Numbered from the stretch's first letter, positions 44,051 through 53,017 are shown. The stretch: DNA of 64,000 bases from Aquamicrobium aerolatum DSM 21857 (GCF_900113935.1 NZ_FORF01000009.1:62001-126000); one strand, 5' to 3'. Notes: generated by a model not told the origin, from the letters alone. Numbers and translations are program-made.

Positions 44051-45433
44051 GTGGAAACCGTAAAACTGAAATCCCCGATCGATGGCTCGATCTATCTCGA
44101 GCGTCCTTTTGCAGCTGATGCTGAGATTGACGCGGTGGTATCACGCGCTCGCGCAGCGCAGGTTGAGTGGGCGCAGACGTCGATCGCGCAGCGGGCAACA
44201 TATCTGCTCGCCTTCCTGGAAGCGCTGCTGGACATGAACGACGAGATCGTTCCAGAAATCGCCTGGCAGATGGGACGCCCGGTGCGGTATGGCGGCGAAA
44301 AGGGCGGCGTCGAAGAGCGTACGCGCTATATGGTGGCTTTGGCTGAGAAGGCGCTGACGCCGTACATCCCGGAAGATCGCCCCGGTTTCCGCCGCTATCT
44401 CAAGCGCGCGCCGCTCGGCGTCGTGATGACGATTGCGCCGTGGAACTATCCGTTCCTGACCACGGTCAATTCGGTGGTGCCGGCGCTGATGGCGGGCAAC
44501 GCGGTGATCCTCAAACATGCGGCGCAGACGCTGCTGGTGGGCGAGCGTTTCCAGCAGGCCTTCGACAAGGCCGGGCTGCCGAAGGGGCTGTTCCAGAACA
44601 TCGTGCTCAATCATGGCCAGACCGAAAAGCTGCTCGGCTCCGGCACGATCGACCATTGCAACTTCACCGGCTCGGTAGCGGGCGGTCGTGCCATCGAGCG
44701 CGCGGCGGCTGGCACGTTCATGACGCTCGGCCTTGAGCTGGGCGGCAAGGACCCGGCCTATGTGCTACCGGATGCCAAGCTCGACCATGCGATTGCCAAT
44801 CTGGTCGATGGCGCATTCTACAATAGCGGCCAGTGCTGCTGTGGCATCGAGCGCGTCTATGTCCACGAGAAGGTCTATGACGCTTTCGTCGAGGGTTTCA
44901 TCGCCGAAACCAAGAACTATGTCGTCGGTAATCCGCTCGACCAGTCGACCACGATGGGACCAATGGCGCAGGCGCGCTTTGCCGATCTGATCCGCGAGCA
45001 GAAGGCGGAAGCGCTGCGCAAGGGCGCTGTCTCGCATGTCGGCATGATTGTCGAGAACGACAAGGAAGGCTCGCCCTATATCGCGCCGGAAGTGCTGACC
45101 AATGTCGACCACCAGATGAGCGTGATGCGCGAGGAATCCTTCGGGCCGATCGTCGGCATCATGAAGGTGCGCAACGACGAGGAAGCTGTGGCGCTGATGA
45201 ATGACAGCCCCTATGGCCTGACCGCCTCGATCTGGACCACCGACACCGACCATGCGGCAACGCTGGGCGACCGCATAGAGACCGGCACGGTGTTCATGAA
45301 CCGCTGCGACTATGTCGATCCGGGGCTGGTGTGGACGGGCGTCAAGGACACCGGCAAGGGCGGCGCGATGGGGCTTGTCGGCTATGACAATCTGACCCGG
45401 CCGAAAAGCTATCATCTGCGTGAATCGATCTGA
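44051..45433 (+). CDS. Aldehyde dehydrogenase
   Basis: A 460-residue NAD(P)-dependent aldehyde dehydrogenase. It has the cofactor region APWNYPFL, general-base Glu in LELGGKDP (E229) and nucleophile Cys263 in NSGQCCCG. The start is a GTG at 44051, 8 bases after CGGAG. It lies between the GS-like ligase (41 bases) and the alcohol dehydrogenase (17 bases), so it should oxidise the aldehyde that the alcohol dehydrogenase makes. The three adjacent cysteines at the active site are noticeable. Confidence 0.92.
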   Translation: METVKLKSPIDGSIYLERPFAADAEIDAVVSRARAAQVEWAQTSIAQRATYLLAFLEALLDMNDEIVPEIAWQMGRPVRYGGEKGGVEERTRYMVALAEKALTPYIPEDRPGFRRYLKRAPLGVVMTIAPWNYPFLTTVNSVVPALMAGNAVILKHAAQTLLVGERFQQAFDKAGLPKGLFQNIVLNHGQTEKLLGSGTIDHCNFTGSVAGGRAIERAAAGTFMTLGLELGGKDPAYVLPDAKLDHAIANLVDGAFYNSGQCCCGIERVYVHEKVYDAFVEGFIAETKNYVVGNPLDQSTTMGPMAQARFADLIREQKAEALRKGAVSHVGMIVENDKEGSPYIAPEVLTNVDHQMSVMREESFGPIVGIMKVRNDEEAVALMNDSPYGLTASIWTTDTDHAATLGDRIETGTVFMNRCDYVDPGLVWTGVKDTGKGGAMGLVGYDNLTRPKSYHLRESI

Positions 45434-45450
45434 ATTTCGAAAGACAGACC

Positions 45451-46623
45451 ATGAGCAATCTCGTTTCCAAATGGAATTATCCGACCACGATCCGCTTCGG
45501 CGCGGGTCGTATCAAGGAGCTGCCGGACGTGTTGAAGGAAGTGGGCATGTCCAACCCGCTCTTCGTCACTGATCCCGGCCTTGCCAAGCTGCCGGTGGTG
45601 GCGTCGACGCTGAAGCTGCTGGATGATGCAGGTGTGGCCTATGGCGTGTTTTCCGACGTCAAGCCGAACCCGGTGGAGTCGAATCTATACGCGGGCGTCG
45701 AAGTGTTTAAGGCCGGCAAGCATGACGGCATCATTGCGTTTGGCGGCGGCTCGGCGCTCGACCTTGGCAAGCTGATCGCCTTCCAGGCGCATCAGTCGCG
45801 CCCGGTATGGGATTTTGAGGATATTGGCGACTGGTGGACCCGCGCCGACGCGTCGAAGATCGCGCCGATTGTCGCCGTGCCGACGACGGCGGGCACAGGT
45901 TCGGAAGTCGGCCGCGCTGGTGTGCTGACACATGAGGCGAGCCACACCAAGAAAGTGATCTTCCACCCGAAGATGCTGCCGGCAATCGTGATTGCCGACC
46001 CGGAACTGACCGCAGGCATGCCGGCGTTTATCACCGCTGGAACCGGCATGGACGCGCTGGCGCATTGCCTCGAAGCCTATTGCGCACCGGGCTATCACCC
46101 GATGGCTGACGGCATTGCGGTCGAAGGCGTGCGGCTGGTTTTCGAGAATCTACCAAAAGCCTATGCCGATGGATCTGACCTGGTTGCGCGTGCGCATATG
46201 ATGTCGGCGGCGGCAATGGGCGCGACCGCGTTCCAGAAGGGCCTCGGCGCGATCCATTCGCTGTCGCATCCGCTCGGCGCGCTCTATGACTGCCATCACG
46301 GCATGACCAATGCCGTGTTCATGCCCTATGTGCTGGCGTTCAACCGCTCGGCAATCGAAGAGCGGATCGAGCGTCTGGCCGCCTATTGCGGCATCGCTGG
46401 TGGCTTCGACGGCTTTGCCGCCGCTGTGCTGGCACTGCGCACGACGTTGAATGTGCCGCACACGCTGCCGGAATTCATCAAGGATTTCGCGCCGGATGAT
46501 GCGCGCCGGAACCTGATTGCCGACATGGCGATTGTCGATCCGACGGCGGGTGGCAATCCGATCGAGCTGACCAAGGACGGCGCGCTGACGCTGCTCGACA
46601 ATGCGATAGCCGGCAAGCTCTGA
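45451..46623 (+). CDS. Iron-containing (group III) alcohol dehydrogenase
   Basis: A 390-residue enzyme of the iron-dependent alcohol dehydrogenase family. The NAD(P) motif is FGGGSALD, and the metal ligands are visible as Asp and His in GMDALAHCLEAY, His in SLSHPLGA and His in CHHGMTNA. It is the last gene of the three-gene operon, followed by a strong terminator. With the aldehyde dehydrogenase it would take a primary alcohol to an acid. Confidence 0.93.
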   Translation: MSNLVSKWNYPTTIRFGAGRIKELPDVLKEVGMSNPLFVTDPGLAKLPVVASTLKLLDDAGVAYGVFSDVKPNPVESNLYAGVEVFKAGKHDGIIAFGGGSALDLGKLIAFQAHQSRPVWDFEDIGDWWTRADASKIAPIVAVPTTAGTGSEVGRAGVLTHEASHTKKVIFHPKMLPAIVIADPELTAGMPAFITAGTGMDALAHCLEAYCAPGYHPMADGIAVEGVRLVFENLPKAYADGSDLVARAHMMSAAAMGATAFQKGLGAIHSLSHPLGALYDCHHGMTNAVFMPYVLAFNRSAIEERIERLAAYCGIAGGFDGFAAAVLALRTTLNVPHTLPEFIKDFAPDDARRNLIADMAIVDPTAGGNPIELTKDGALTLLDNAIAGKL

Positions 46624-46644
46624 ACCGGCGACGATCTACCAAAG

Positions 46645-46674
46645 AAAAAGGCCCGGAGAAAACCGGGCCTTTTT
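46645..46674. terminator. Strong bidirectional terminator
   Basis: AAAAAGGCCCGG (46645-46656) pairs perfectly with CCGGGCCTTTTT (46663-46674) around AGAAAA. It serves both the plus-strand ligase-dehydrogenase operon and the convergent minus-strand ABC transporter operon, whose stop is at 46690. Confidence 0.93.
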
Positions 46675-46689
46675 CTTGTTCAGCTGGAT

Positions 46690-48375
46690 TTATCGGATCA
46701 GCGACACGTTCTTGTGCCCGGTGGCGTTGAGAAGCAAACGCACCGCCAGCAGCACCACCATGATGGTGGCGATGATGCAAACCGAGAAGGCGGCGGCCTG
46801 ATTGGTCGCGCCGCGGTCCTGGAGATACAGCACCGACACGGCGGCAACCTGCGTGTTGGGCGTAATCAGGAAGATCACTGCCGACAAAGTCACCATCGAG
46901 CGCATGAAGAAGAACACGGCGATGCCGACCAGTGTCGGAAACAGCAGCGGCAGCGTCACCTTGGTGAAGGTTTGCAGCCGCGAGCCACCGAGCGTGGCCG
47001 ACGCTTCGTCGAACCGGCCGCTGATCTGCTTCATGCTGGTTCCTGAAATCAGGAAGCCGTGGGCGTGGTAGTAATAGACGTTGGCGATGGCGATGATGAA
47101 CAGTGTGCCATAGATGGCGTAGACCGGGTTCATCGGGTTGTTGAAGGCCAGGATATAGCCGAGGCCCAGCACCATGCCGGGCACGGCCGCGGGCAGGATC
47201 GACAGGAAGTAGAGCGCACGGGTTGCCGGTGACGGGAATTTCTCGATCACATAGGCCGCTGCGGTGACGACCACGACGCCGATGCCCGCCGCCATCACCG
47301 AGATATAGATCGAGTTCCACAGCGGTTGGATGCCGTTCTGGACGTCGAACGCGTAGTGGCGCAGCGAGAAGTTCATCCGGTAGGGCCAAAGATGCACGAA
47401 GGACGCAAACACCACCACCGCGACAATCAACAGGATCGCCAGCGAGATGAGAAGCGCGGCGGCGAGCAGGAAGCGGTCGCGCATGCGATCCTGTTGCGGC
47501 ACCAGCGGTTTTGAGTGCTCGCTGATGAGCGCATATTGCTTGGCACTGACGCGCTTTTCGACGATGGCGGCGATGGCGGCAGGGATCAACAGCACCATGC
47601 CGATGACCGTGCCCATTTCGAAATTCGCCTGGCCGATGACCTGATTGTAAACCTCGGAGGCGAGCACTGTGTAGTCACCGCCAATCACCATCGGGTTGCC
47701 GAAATCGGTAATCACCAGTGTGAAGCAGACGAAGATCGCGGCAGCCAGACCGTAGCGGGTGGCGGGCAGGGTGACGGTGCGAAACGCCCGCCATTTGCTG
47801 GCGCCCAGCATCTCGGCGCTTTCGTAGATGCGCGCGTCGGCGACGGCGAGCGCTGCCGACAGGATCAGGAAGGCATAGGGAAAGACATAGAGCACAGAGG
47901 CGATGACGATGCCCCAATAGCCGTAGAGGTCGATGCCGAGATCGAAGGTGCGATTGATGATGCCGTTGCGCCCGAACAACAGCACCAGACCCTGCGCCTG
48001 CACCAGCGACGGCGCAAACAGCGGCAGCACCGCGATCAGCCGGAACAAATTGCGAAATGGCATCGTCGAGCGCTGGATCGCGTAAGCGAACGTATAGGCG
48101 AACACGATGGCCAGAATCGTGGTGACGATGGTGACCGCGAAGGAGTTCCAGGTGATGCGCAGGAAGCGCTCATTGCCCAGCATCGCGGCATAATTGGCGA
48201 GGCCGTAGCCATCCGGGGTGGAGAACGAACGGCCCAGAATATGGGTCAGCGGAAACAGCACGAACAGGGCCAGCGGGATGCCGACGATGATTGCGGGCAC
48301 GATTCCGGCCATCCGGCTCTTACGGTTTTTCCGGCGACTTTGGGACGCCGCCTGGTCCACTGCAAGCGTACTCAT
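46690..48375 (-). CDS. ABC transporter permease, fused, 2-aminoethylphosphonate/Fe type
   Basis: A 561-residue protein made of two permease halves in one chain, about 12 helices, with two coupling loops (AEMLGASKWRAFRTVTLPA and ASATLGGSRLQTFTKVTLPL). This fused layout is shared by FbpB-type iron permeases and by the family annotated as putative 2-aminoethylphosphonate permease PhnU2; loop sequences fit the latter from memory. It overlaps the ATPase gene by 4 bases. It is the membrane channel of the importer encoded at 46690-50516. Confidence 0.87.
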   Translation of the reverse strand: MSTLAVDQAASQSRRKNRKSRMAGIVPAIIVGIPLALFVLFPLTHILGRSFSTPDGYGLANYAAMLGNERFLRITWNSFAVTIVTTILAIVFAYTFAYAIQRSTMPFRNLFRLIAVLPLFAPSLVQAQGLVLLFGRNGIINRTFDLGIDLYGYWGIVIASVLYVFPYAFLILSAALAVADARIYESAEMLGASKWRAFRTVTLPATRYGLAAAIFVCFTLVITDFGNPMVIGGDYTVLASEVYNQVIGQANFEMGTVIGMVLLIPAAIAAIVEKRVSAKQYALISEHSKPLVPQQDRMRDRFLLAAALLISLAILLIVAVVVFASFVHLWPYRMNFSLRHYAFDVQNGIQPLWNSIYISVMAAGIGVVVVTAAAYVIEKFPSPATRALYFLSILPAAVPGMVLGLGYILAFNNPMNPVYAIYGTLFIIAIANVYYYHAHGFLISGTSMKQISGRFDEASATLGGSRLQTFTKVTLPLLFPTLVGIAVFFFMRSMVTLSAVIFLITPNTQVAAVSVLYLQDRGATNQAAAFSVCIIATIMVVLLAVRLLLNATGHKNVSLIR

Positions 48376-49400
48376 TGCAGCACTTTGATCGTCTCGGGAC
48401 GCATCTCGATTGCCAGATGTGGCGCATCGACAATGGCCTTGCAGGCATGGCCCGGTATTTCAGCAACGATCTCCTTGCCGCTGTCGCCAACATCAAGCAC
48501 AAGGTGAGCGAGATGGCCGAGATAGATGGTGTTGCGCAGCTTGACGGGGATCAATCCGGGGTCGGATGGCGCGGCGCCAGCGTGGATGCGTACATCCTCT
48601 GGCCGGATACCGATCATCGTCGCGCCCTGCTTGTCGGAAGGCAATGCCAGCTGCTGGCCGGCGAACAGGTTGTTTTCAACCGGCAGGATATTCATGCGGC
48701 CGATGAATTCAGCCACAAAGCGTGACGTCGGCTGTTCGTAAAGCTCGCGCGCTGTGCCGAGCTGGGCAATGGTGCCGGTGTCCATGACGACAATGCGGTC
48801 AGCCATGGTCAGCGCTTCTTCCTGGTCATGTGTGACCATGATGGTAGTGATGCCGAGGCGCTTCTGGACCTCACGGATTTCAAGGCGCAGGCTCTCGCGC
48901 ACCTTGGCGTCGAGCGCAGACAGCGGCTCGTCGAGCAGCAGCACTTCCGGGTCGGTGGCTAGCGCGCGCGCCAGTGCGATGCGCTGCTGCTGGCCGCCCG
49001 ACAGCTGCGAAGGCAGCTTGTTGCCGTGTTCCGACAGTTCCACCAGTTTCAGCATTTCCGCGGCTCTGGCGTCGATTTCGGCGCGCGGCTTGCGGCGGCA
49101 TTCGAGCCCGTAGCCGATGTTGCGCAGCGCGGTCATGTTCGGAAACAGCGAATAGGATTGAAACACCACGCCAAAATTGCGGTGGCGCGCAGGAGTTTCA
49201 GAAAGGTCACGCCCTTCGAGCATGACGGTGCCTTCTTCGGCGAGTTCCAGCCCGGCGATGATGCGCAGCAATGTGGTCTTGCCGCAGCCTGAAGGGCCGA
49301 GAAAGCAGATGAACTCACCACGTTCAACTGTCAGCGAGATGTCGTTCAGCGCTATTGTGCTGCCAAAGCGCTTGGTCACGTGCGAAAGTGCGAGAGCCAC
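48372..49400 (-). CDS. ABC transporter ATP-binding protein, PhnT2/PotA-like
   Basis: A 342-residue ATPase with Walker A GPSGCGKTT, signature LSGGQQQRIALARAL, Walker B LLLDEPLSALD, the switch histidine in VTHDQEEAL and a C-terminal TOBE-type domain. It energises the fused permease, whose start overlaps its stop by 4 bases. The gene group (binding protein, ATPase, fused permease) converges on the ligase-dehydrogenase operon across a shared terminator. Confidence 0.9.
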   Translation of the reverse strand: MALALSHVTKRFGSTIALNDISLTVERGEFICFLGPSGCGKTTLLRIIAGLELAEEGTVMLEGRDLSETPARHRNFGVVFQSYSLFPNMTALRNIGYGLECRRKPRAEIDARAAEMLKLVELSEHGNKLPSQLSGGQQQRIALARALATDPEVLLLDEPLSALDAKVRESLRLEIREVQKRLGITTIMVTHDQEEALTMADRIVVMDTGTIAQLGTARELYEQPTSRFVAEFIGRMNILPVENNLFAGQQLALPSDKQGATMIGIRPEDVRIHAGAAPSDPGLIPVKLRNTIYLGHLAHLVLDVGDSGKEIVAEIPGHACKAIVDAPHLAIEMRPETIKVLQ

Positions 49401-49478
49401 GGGAAATCCTTGTGAACAGTGAAATGCAGTTTCCGTCGGATACCGGTGGCACCCGACGGAACATGAGCAATGGGCGGC

Positions 49479-50516
49479 TTAGCGCTCCAGCTCTTTCTGC
49501 CACTGCTCCAGGACCCGAGCGCGGTTTTCGGCAGACCAGGCGAAGTCCATCTTCCACATCACCGAAGAGATATCCTCCGGCAGGCCTGCACTCTTGAACC
49601 GTTCAGGCATGGTGCCGCCCGTGGCCGTGACGATTTCCTTCCAGTTGTAGTATTCGTTCACGGCATTGTCGGAAATGGTCCAGTCGAGGAAACGCTTGGC
49701 GGCGTCCTTGTTCTTGGAGCCGGCCATCAGCGCGTTGGCCTCCAGTTCGTTGCCTGCGCCTTCCGACGGGATCACCATGGTGATCGGATAGCCTTCGGCG
49801 ATGTTCTTGATCGCGCGCAAGGCGAAGGATGCACCGATTGCGAATTCGCCCTCGCTGGCGGCATTGCAGGGACGCGAGCCGCTCTTGATATACTGCGCGA
49901 TATTGGCGTCGAGATCCTTGAGGTACTGCCAGCCCTTTTCTTCGCCCATCATCTGCAGGATGGAAGCGATCATCAGGTAACCTGTCCCGGAAGATGCCGG
50001 GTTCGGCATGACGACCTCGCCCTTGTATTCGGGCTTCACAAGATCGGCCCAGGAAGTGGGCATGGTCAGGTTCTTCGCTTTCAGAACCTCATCGTTCACA
50101 CAGAAGGCCGCCATGTACCCGGTGGTGGCGAACCACTTGCCATTCGGATCGCGAAACTGCGGTGCGATCCGGTCGATATTGGCGGGCGAATAGGCTTCAG
50201 TGAGTTCGCCGATTCGAGGATCAATGAGCGAAGTGACTGCCCAGCCCCAGATTACGTCGTGCTGTGGGTTGCTGGCTTCCGCCAGAATACGGGCGTGCAG
50301 GTCGCCGGACGAAAGACGCAACACATTTACCGTGAGATCGGGCATGTCTTCCTTTGCCCGAGCCAGGAAGGCGGCAATCTCGTCCTCTTCATAGGAAGTA
50401 TAGGCGGTGATCGCATCAGCTGCTTGAGCGGTTGCGAGACCCATCGTGGTAGAAAAAGCTAAAGCGGCAATAGCTCCGCGGAACGTTCCGCGGATGGAAA
50501 ACGTGCTCATTGTCAT
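49479..50516 (-). CDS. ABC transporter binding protein, 2-aminoethylphosphonate type
   Basis: A 345-residue periplasmic protein of the type II binding fold. The signal peptide is cut near ATAQAAD. The mature start (ITAYTSYEEDEI) and ASNPQHDVIWGWA, PNPASSGTGYL and PSEGAGNELEAN match, from memory, the family annotated as putative 2-aminoethylphosphonate receptor PhnS2, related to iron-binding FbpA. I chose the ATG at 50516 for its AAGGTGA site; a second ATG lies 6 bases later. No phosphonate-degrading gene is near, so another small amine or zwitterion may be bound. Confidence 0.87.
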   Translation of the reverse strand: MTMSTFSIRGTFRGAIAALAFSTTMGLATAQAADAITAYTSYEEDEIAAFLARAKEDMPDLTVNVLRLSSGDLHARILAEASNPQHDVIWGWAVTSLIDPRIGELTEAYSPANIDRIAPQFRDPNGKWFATTGYMAAFCVNDEVLKAKNLTMPTSWADLVKPEYKGEVVMPNPASSGTGYLMIASILQMMGEEKGWQYLKDLDANIAQYIKSGSRPCNAASEGEFAIGASFALRAIKNIAEGYPITMVIPSEGAGNELEANALMAGSKNKDAAKRFLDWTISDNAVNEYYNWKEIVTATGGTMPERFKSAGLPEDISSVMWKMDFAWSAENRARVLEQWQKELER

Positions 50517-50849
50517 GTCGATCACCTTGTGAACCCCCGATGTTTTTCTTGGCGTCAAACATTCTCAGCCAGAAAATGCCGAGCCTCTCCCTGTTTTCTG
50601 CGATCCAATTTATGACACGCTCCGTTACGGAAGCAAAGCCGATATGGATGCGATTTCGGGAGAGGCGTTGCGGGGCGGTAGTGGCAGCCCAAGATGAAGG
50701 GGATGTGACAACGAAGATTCTGTGACAGCCGCGAAATGCGGCATGAAGTCAGCGCAGAGCTGATCTTTCCAGAACAACGATGATGTTTCTGGACAGGAAT
50801 CGCGACCGAAATTGTGCGATGACAGATCGGAGAAAAAGCCCCGGATTTT
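50517..50849. other. Intergenic region upstream of the binding-protein gene
   Basis: These 333 bases hold the leader and promoter region of the minus-strand transporter operon. An 11-base odd palindrome TCCGTTACGGA lies at 50621-50631. I see no convincing reading frame on either strand. Confidence 0.5.
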
Positions 50850-50981
50850 TTATTTTGGGGTTTTCTTGTGCTCTCCCAGCTGCGTCACATTCTTCGTGGA
50901 AGCGGCGGCCGCAATCGTTTTCACTTTTTCTTTTTTAGGCTTGCGTGGTTCACGGTTACTCTTCTGCTGACCTTTGGCCAT
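50850..50981 (-). CDS. Small lysine-rich conserved protein
   Basis: A 43-residue, strongly basic protein starting MAKGQQKSNREPRKPKKEK and ending HKKTPK. It matches from memory a microprotein family recurrent in Hyphomicrobiales that starts MAKGQQ.SNRE and is often left unannotated. AAAGGA stands 9 bases before the ATG. The stop region is followed by a possible weak terminator, with CCCC and GGGG arms around an A-rich loop and a T5 tract. No domain or function is known; basic composition suggests nucleic acid or ribosome contact. Confidence 0.7.
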   Translation of the reverse strand: MAKGQQKSNREPRKPKKEKVKTIAAAASTKNVTQLGEHKKTPK

Positions 50982-50999
50982 TGAAGTGTCCTTTCACCG

Positions 51000-51019
51000 C
51001 TCGAGCAGGAGCGCTCGAG
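51000..51019. other. 7-bp hairpin upstream of the lysine-rich ORF
   Basis: CTCGAGC (51000-51006) pairs with GCTCGAG (51013-51019) around AGGAGC. It lies 19 bases 5' of the small basic gene, so it may be a leader hairpin. No other element was found between it and the tRNA. Confidence 0.35.
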
Positions 51020-51247
51020 GCAAGCTGATCGTAGGTCAATCTTGCTAAGAGATGCAATCGCTATGGAGGCGTCAAACGAATCGAGTGGCTCAGCTGTGAG
51101 GCTGATCCAGTTGGCGGTGATTGACTAGCTGGCTCCCCATAACAGCCGATAATGCATCGGATGGAAAGCTGTTCCCAATCTCGGGTTCGTCAGGTTCGTT
51201 GAACCTCAAGGGAACTATGTAAGCCGTAGCTAAGTGCTTGAATTGGA

Positions 51248-51322
<75 letters not shown>

Positions 51323-51422
51323 ATCCAATGAGGGCGCATACACCATAAGCCGGCGCTGTCGTCAATAGCTTTAAAGCGGTTATGTCCGTTTAACTGCTAT
51401 TCTTTTTTCAGCGCCGCTGGCT

Positions 51423-51785
51423 TCAGGCTGCATGCAGCATTTTTTCAACTTCATTCACGAGATCGCGCAGATGGAAAGGCTTCGACAGGACCTTTGCATC
51501 CCGTGGCGCCTTGGAATCAGGGTTCAGCGCGACAGCGGCAAAACCGGTGATAAACATGACCTTCAGGTCGGGGTCGATCTCGGTCGCCCGGCGAGCCAGT
51601 TCGATTCCGTCCATCTCGGGCATGACGATATCGGTCAGCAGGAGAGAGAAGGGCTCCTCCTGCAGTCGCTCATAGGCGCTTGCGCCATTGTCAAAGTCGC
51701 TGACGTCGTAGCCCGCGCGTTCGAGCGCTTTCACGAGAAAGCGGCGCATGTCGTCGTCGTCTTCCGCCAGTAGTATTCTTGCCAT
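51423..51785 (-). CDS. cpdR: Response regulator CpdR
   Basis: A 120-residue stand-alone receiver domain with the acidic pocket EDDDD (residues 8-12), phosphoacceptor D52 in LLLTDIVMPEMDG and the conserved Lys in LSKPF. Sequence and neighbourhood match CpdR, which, when unphosphorylated, directs the ClpXP protease to the cell pole and controls cell-cycle protein turnover. Phosphate reaches it through CckA-ChpT. The divergent N-formylglutamate amidohydrolase gene is its usual neighbour in rhizobia. Confidence 0.92.
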   Translation of the reverse strand: MARILLAEDDDDMRRFLVKALERAGYDVSDFDNGASAYERLQEEPFSLLLTDIVMPEMDGIELARRATEIDPDLKVMFITGFAAVALNPDSKAPRDAKVLSKPFHLRDLVNEVEKMLHAA

Positions 51786-51984
51786 TTGGTCCCGTCCGAA
51801 TTACTCCAGCACAGGCTCGCCATCAGAGCCAGCGCGCGGTCACCCCTATATGATTCCGAGGCAGTAAAGATCAAGTGAATGGTCGGTTCGGGGTCGATGC
51901 GGGTAGCCAGCCCATGGACAGCGTGAACAGCAAATGGCACTTTCAAAACCCAGTTACGGGTGACGCGGTCCTTTCGGGAGTATC

Positions 51985-52875
51985 ATGACGGTGTCGGACG
52001 ACTTTGCGACCATGCCTGCCTTTATGGTGCGAAGTCCGGCGCAGCAGCGTGTTCCGTACGTCTTCAACTCACCGCATAGCGGGCGGTATTATCCGCCGCG
52101 GTTCCTCGCCATGAGCAAGCTGGATGCCGTCGCGATCCGTCGGTCCGAGGATTGCTATGTGGACGAGTTGTTCGCCGGTGTCGTGAAACTTGGGGCGCCG
52201 TTTCTGACTGCGAATTTTCCCAGGGCCTATCTCGACGTGAATCGTGAGCCGTGGGAGCTTGATCCGCGCATGTTCACGAATCCACTGCCATCCTATGCAA
52301 ATGCGCGTTCGGCAAGGGTCGTCGGGGGGCTTGGAACAGTGCCGCGTCTGGTTGGTGAAGGGCAGGAAATATATGCGGGCAAGCTGCCGCTGAGTGAAGC
52401 GGTCGACCGGATCGAGAACATCTACAAGCCCTATCATTCACAATTGCAACGCCTGATCTCCCAGACGCATGCGAAGTTTGGGTTTTCGGTCTTGATCGAT
52501 TGCCACTCGATGCCGACCACCGTCAGACCCGGCGATGGCACGACACGTCCCGATTTCATCATCGGCGATCGTTTTGGTGTCGCTTGTGCGCCAGCTCTGG
52601 CGGCGGCGGCGGCCACGTCGCTGTCGCGTCTCGGATATAATGTGGTGCTTAATCGTCCCTATGCCGGTGGGTTCATCACAGAGCATTACGGGCGACCAGC
52701 GCACGGGCTTCACGCGTTGCAGATCGAGATCAATCGCGGTCTCTATATGAACGAACGTACCTACGAACGGGCTGCGGGGTTCGACGCGATCGCGAAAGAT
52801 CTGACGAGATTTTCCGCTGATATCATGTCGACACCAGAATATGAGCTGCAAGGTTTGCCGCTAGCAGCAGAGTAG
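51985..52875 (+). CDS. N-formylglutamate amidohydrolase-family protein
   Basis: A 296-residue enzyme of the N-formylglutamate amidohydrolase (HutG-type) fold. The metal-site signatures are FNSPHSGRYYP, RRSEDCYVDELF and LIDCHSMP, followed by ADFIIGDR-like and EINRGLYM stretches. It would release formate and glutamate in histidine breakdown or a related deformylation. No other hut gene is near, so its true substrate may differ. It is divergent from cpdR and followed by an sRNA gene on the opposite strand. Confidence 0.9.
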   Translation: MTVSDDFATMPAFMVRSPAQQRVPYVFNSPHSGRYYPPRFLAMSKLDAVAIRRSEDCYVDELFAGVVKLGAPFLTANFPRAYLDVNREPWELDPRMFTNPLPSYANARSARVVGGLGTVPRLVGEGQEIYAGKLPLSEAVDRIENIYKPYHSQLQRLISQTHAKFGFSVLIDCHSMPTTVRPGDGTTRPDFIIGDRFGVACAPALAAAAATSLSRLGYNVVLNRPYAGGFITEHYGRPAHGLHALQIEINRGLYMNERTYERAAGFDAIAKDLTRFSADIMSTPEYELQGLPLAAE

Positions 52876-52895
52876 GTTCGGGCGCCGGATTTGCC

Positions 52896-52981
52896 AAAAA
52901 AAAGACCGCATCGGTCGCCCGACGCGGCCCAAGTCTAGGGAGGAAGCGCCCAAAAAAATGGGCAGAGCAGGTTACACTGCT
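52896..52981 (-). ncRNA. mmgR: MmgR-like sRNA (alpha-r8 / Rfam suhB family)
   Basis: About 86 nt on the minus strand. From 5': a hairpin GAGCAG...CTGCTC, a second hairpin GCCC/GGGC with an oligo-U loop, then the single-stranded CTTCCTCCCT that resembles an anti-Shine-Dalgarno seed. Last comes a terminator stem (CCGCGTCGG-type arms around GCGA) with an 8-T tail at 52896-52903. This matches my memory of rhizobial MmgR and of the Rfam suhB motif, always next to the suhB/hisN-like gene as here. In Sinorhizobium MmgR limits polyhydroxybutyrate accumulation. The 5' end is inferred from the promoter. Confidence 0.85.
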
Positions 52982-52987
52982 CGGTGT

Positions 52988-53017
52988 TAGTTTCATGCTG
53001 CGGTGCAGCAATGTCAA
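52988..53017 (-). promoter_or_regulatory. Promoter of the MmgR-like sRNA
   Basis: On the minus strand TTGACA (53012-53017) and AAACTA (52988-52993) are separated by 18 bases. The -35 is perfect and the -10 is poor. The spacer contains GCTGCACCGCAGC, a short palindrome that could be an operator. Confidence 0.6.

Noticed and set aside
50510..50725. A 71-codon plus-strand frame in the gap upstream of the binding-protein gene
   Set aside because: There is no ribosome site, it overlaps the signal-peptide region of the real gene, and it shows no family resemblance.
52904..52927. Stem next to the N-formylglutamate amidohydrolase stop as that gene's terminator
   Set aside because: The T-run lies on the minus-strand side, so the hairpin ends the divergent sRNA and not the plus-strand gene.
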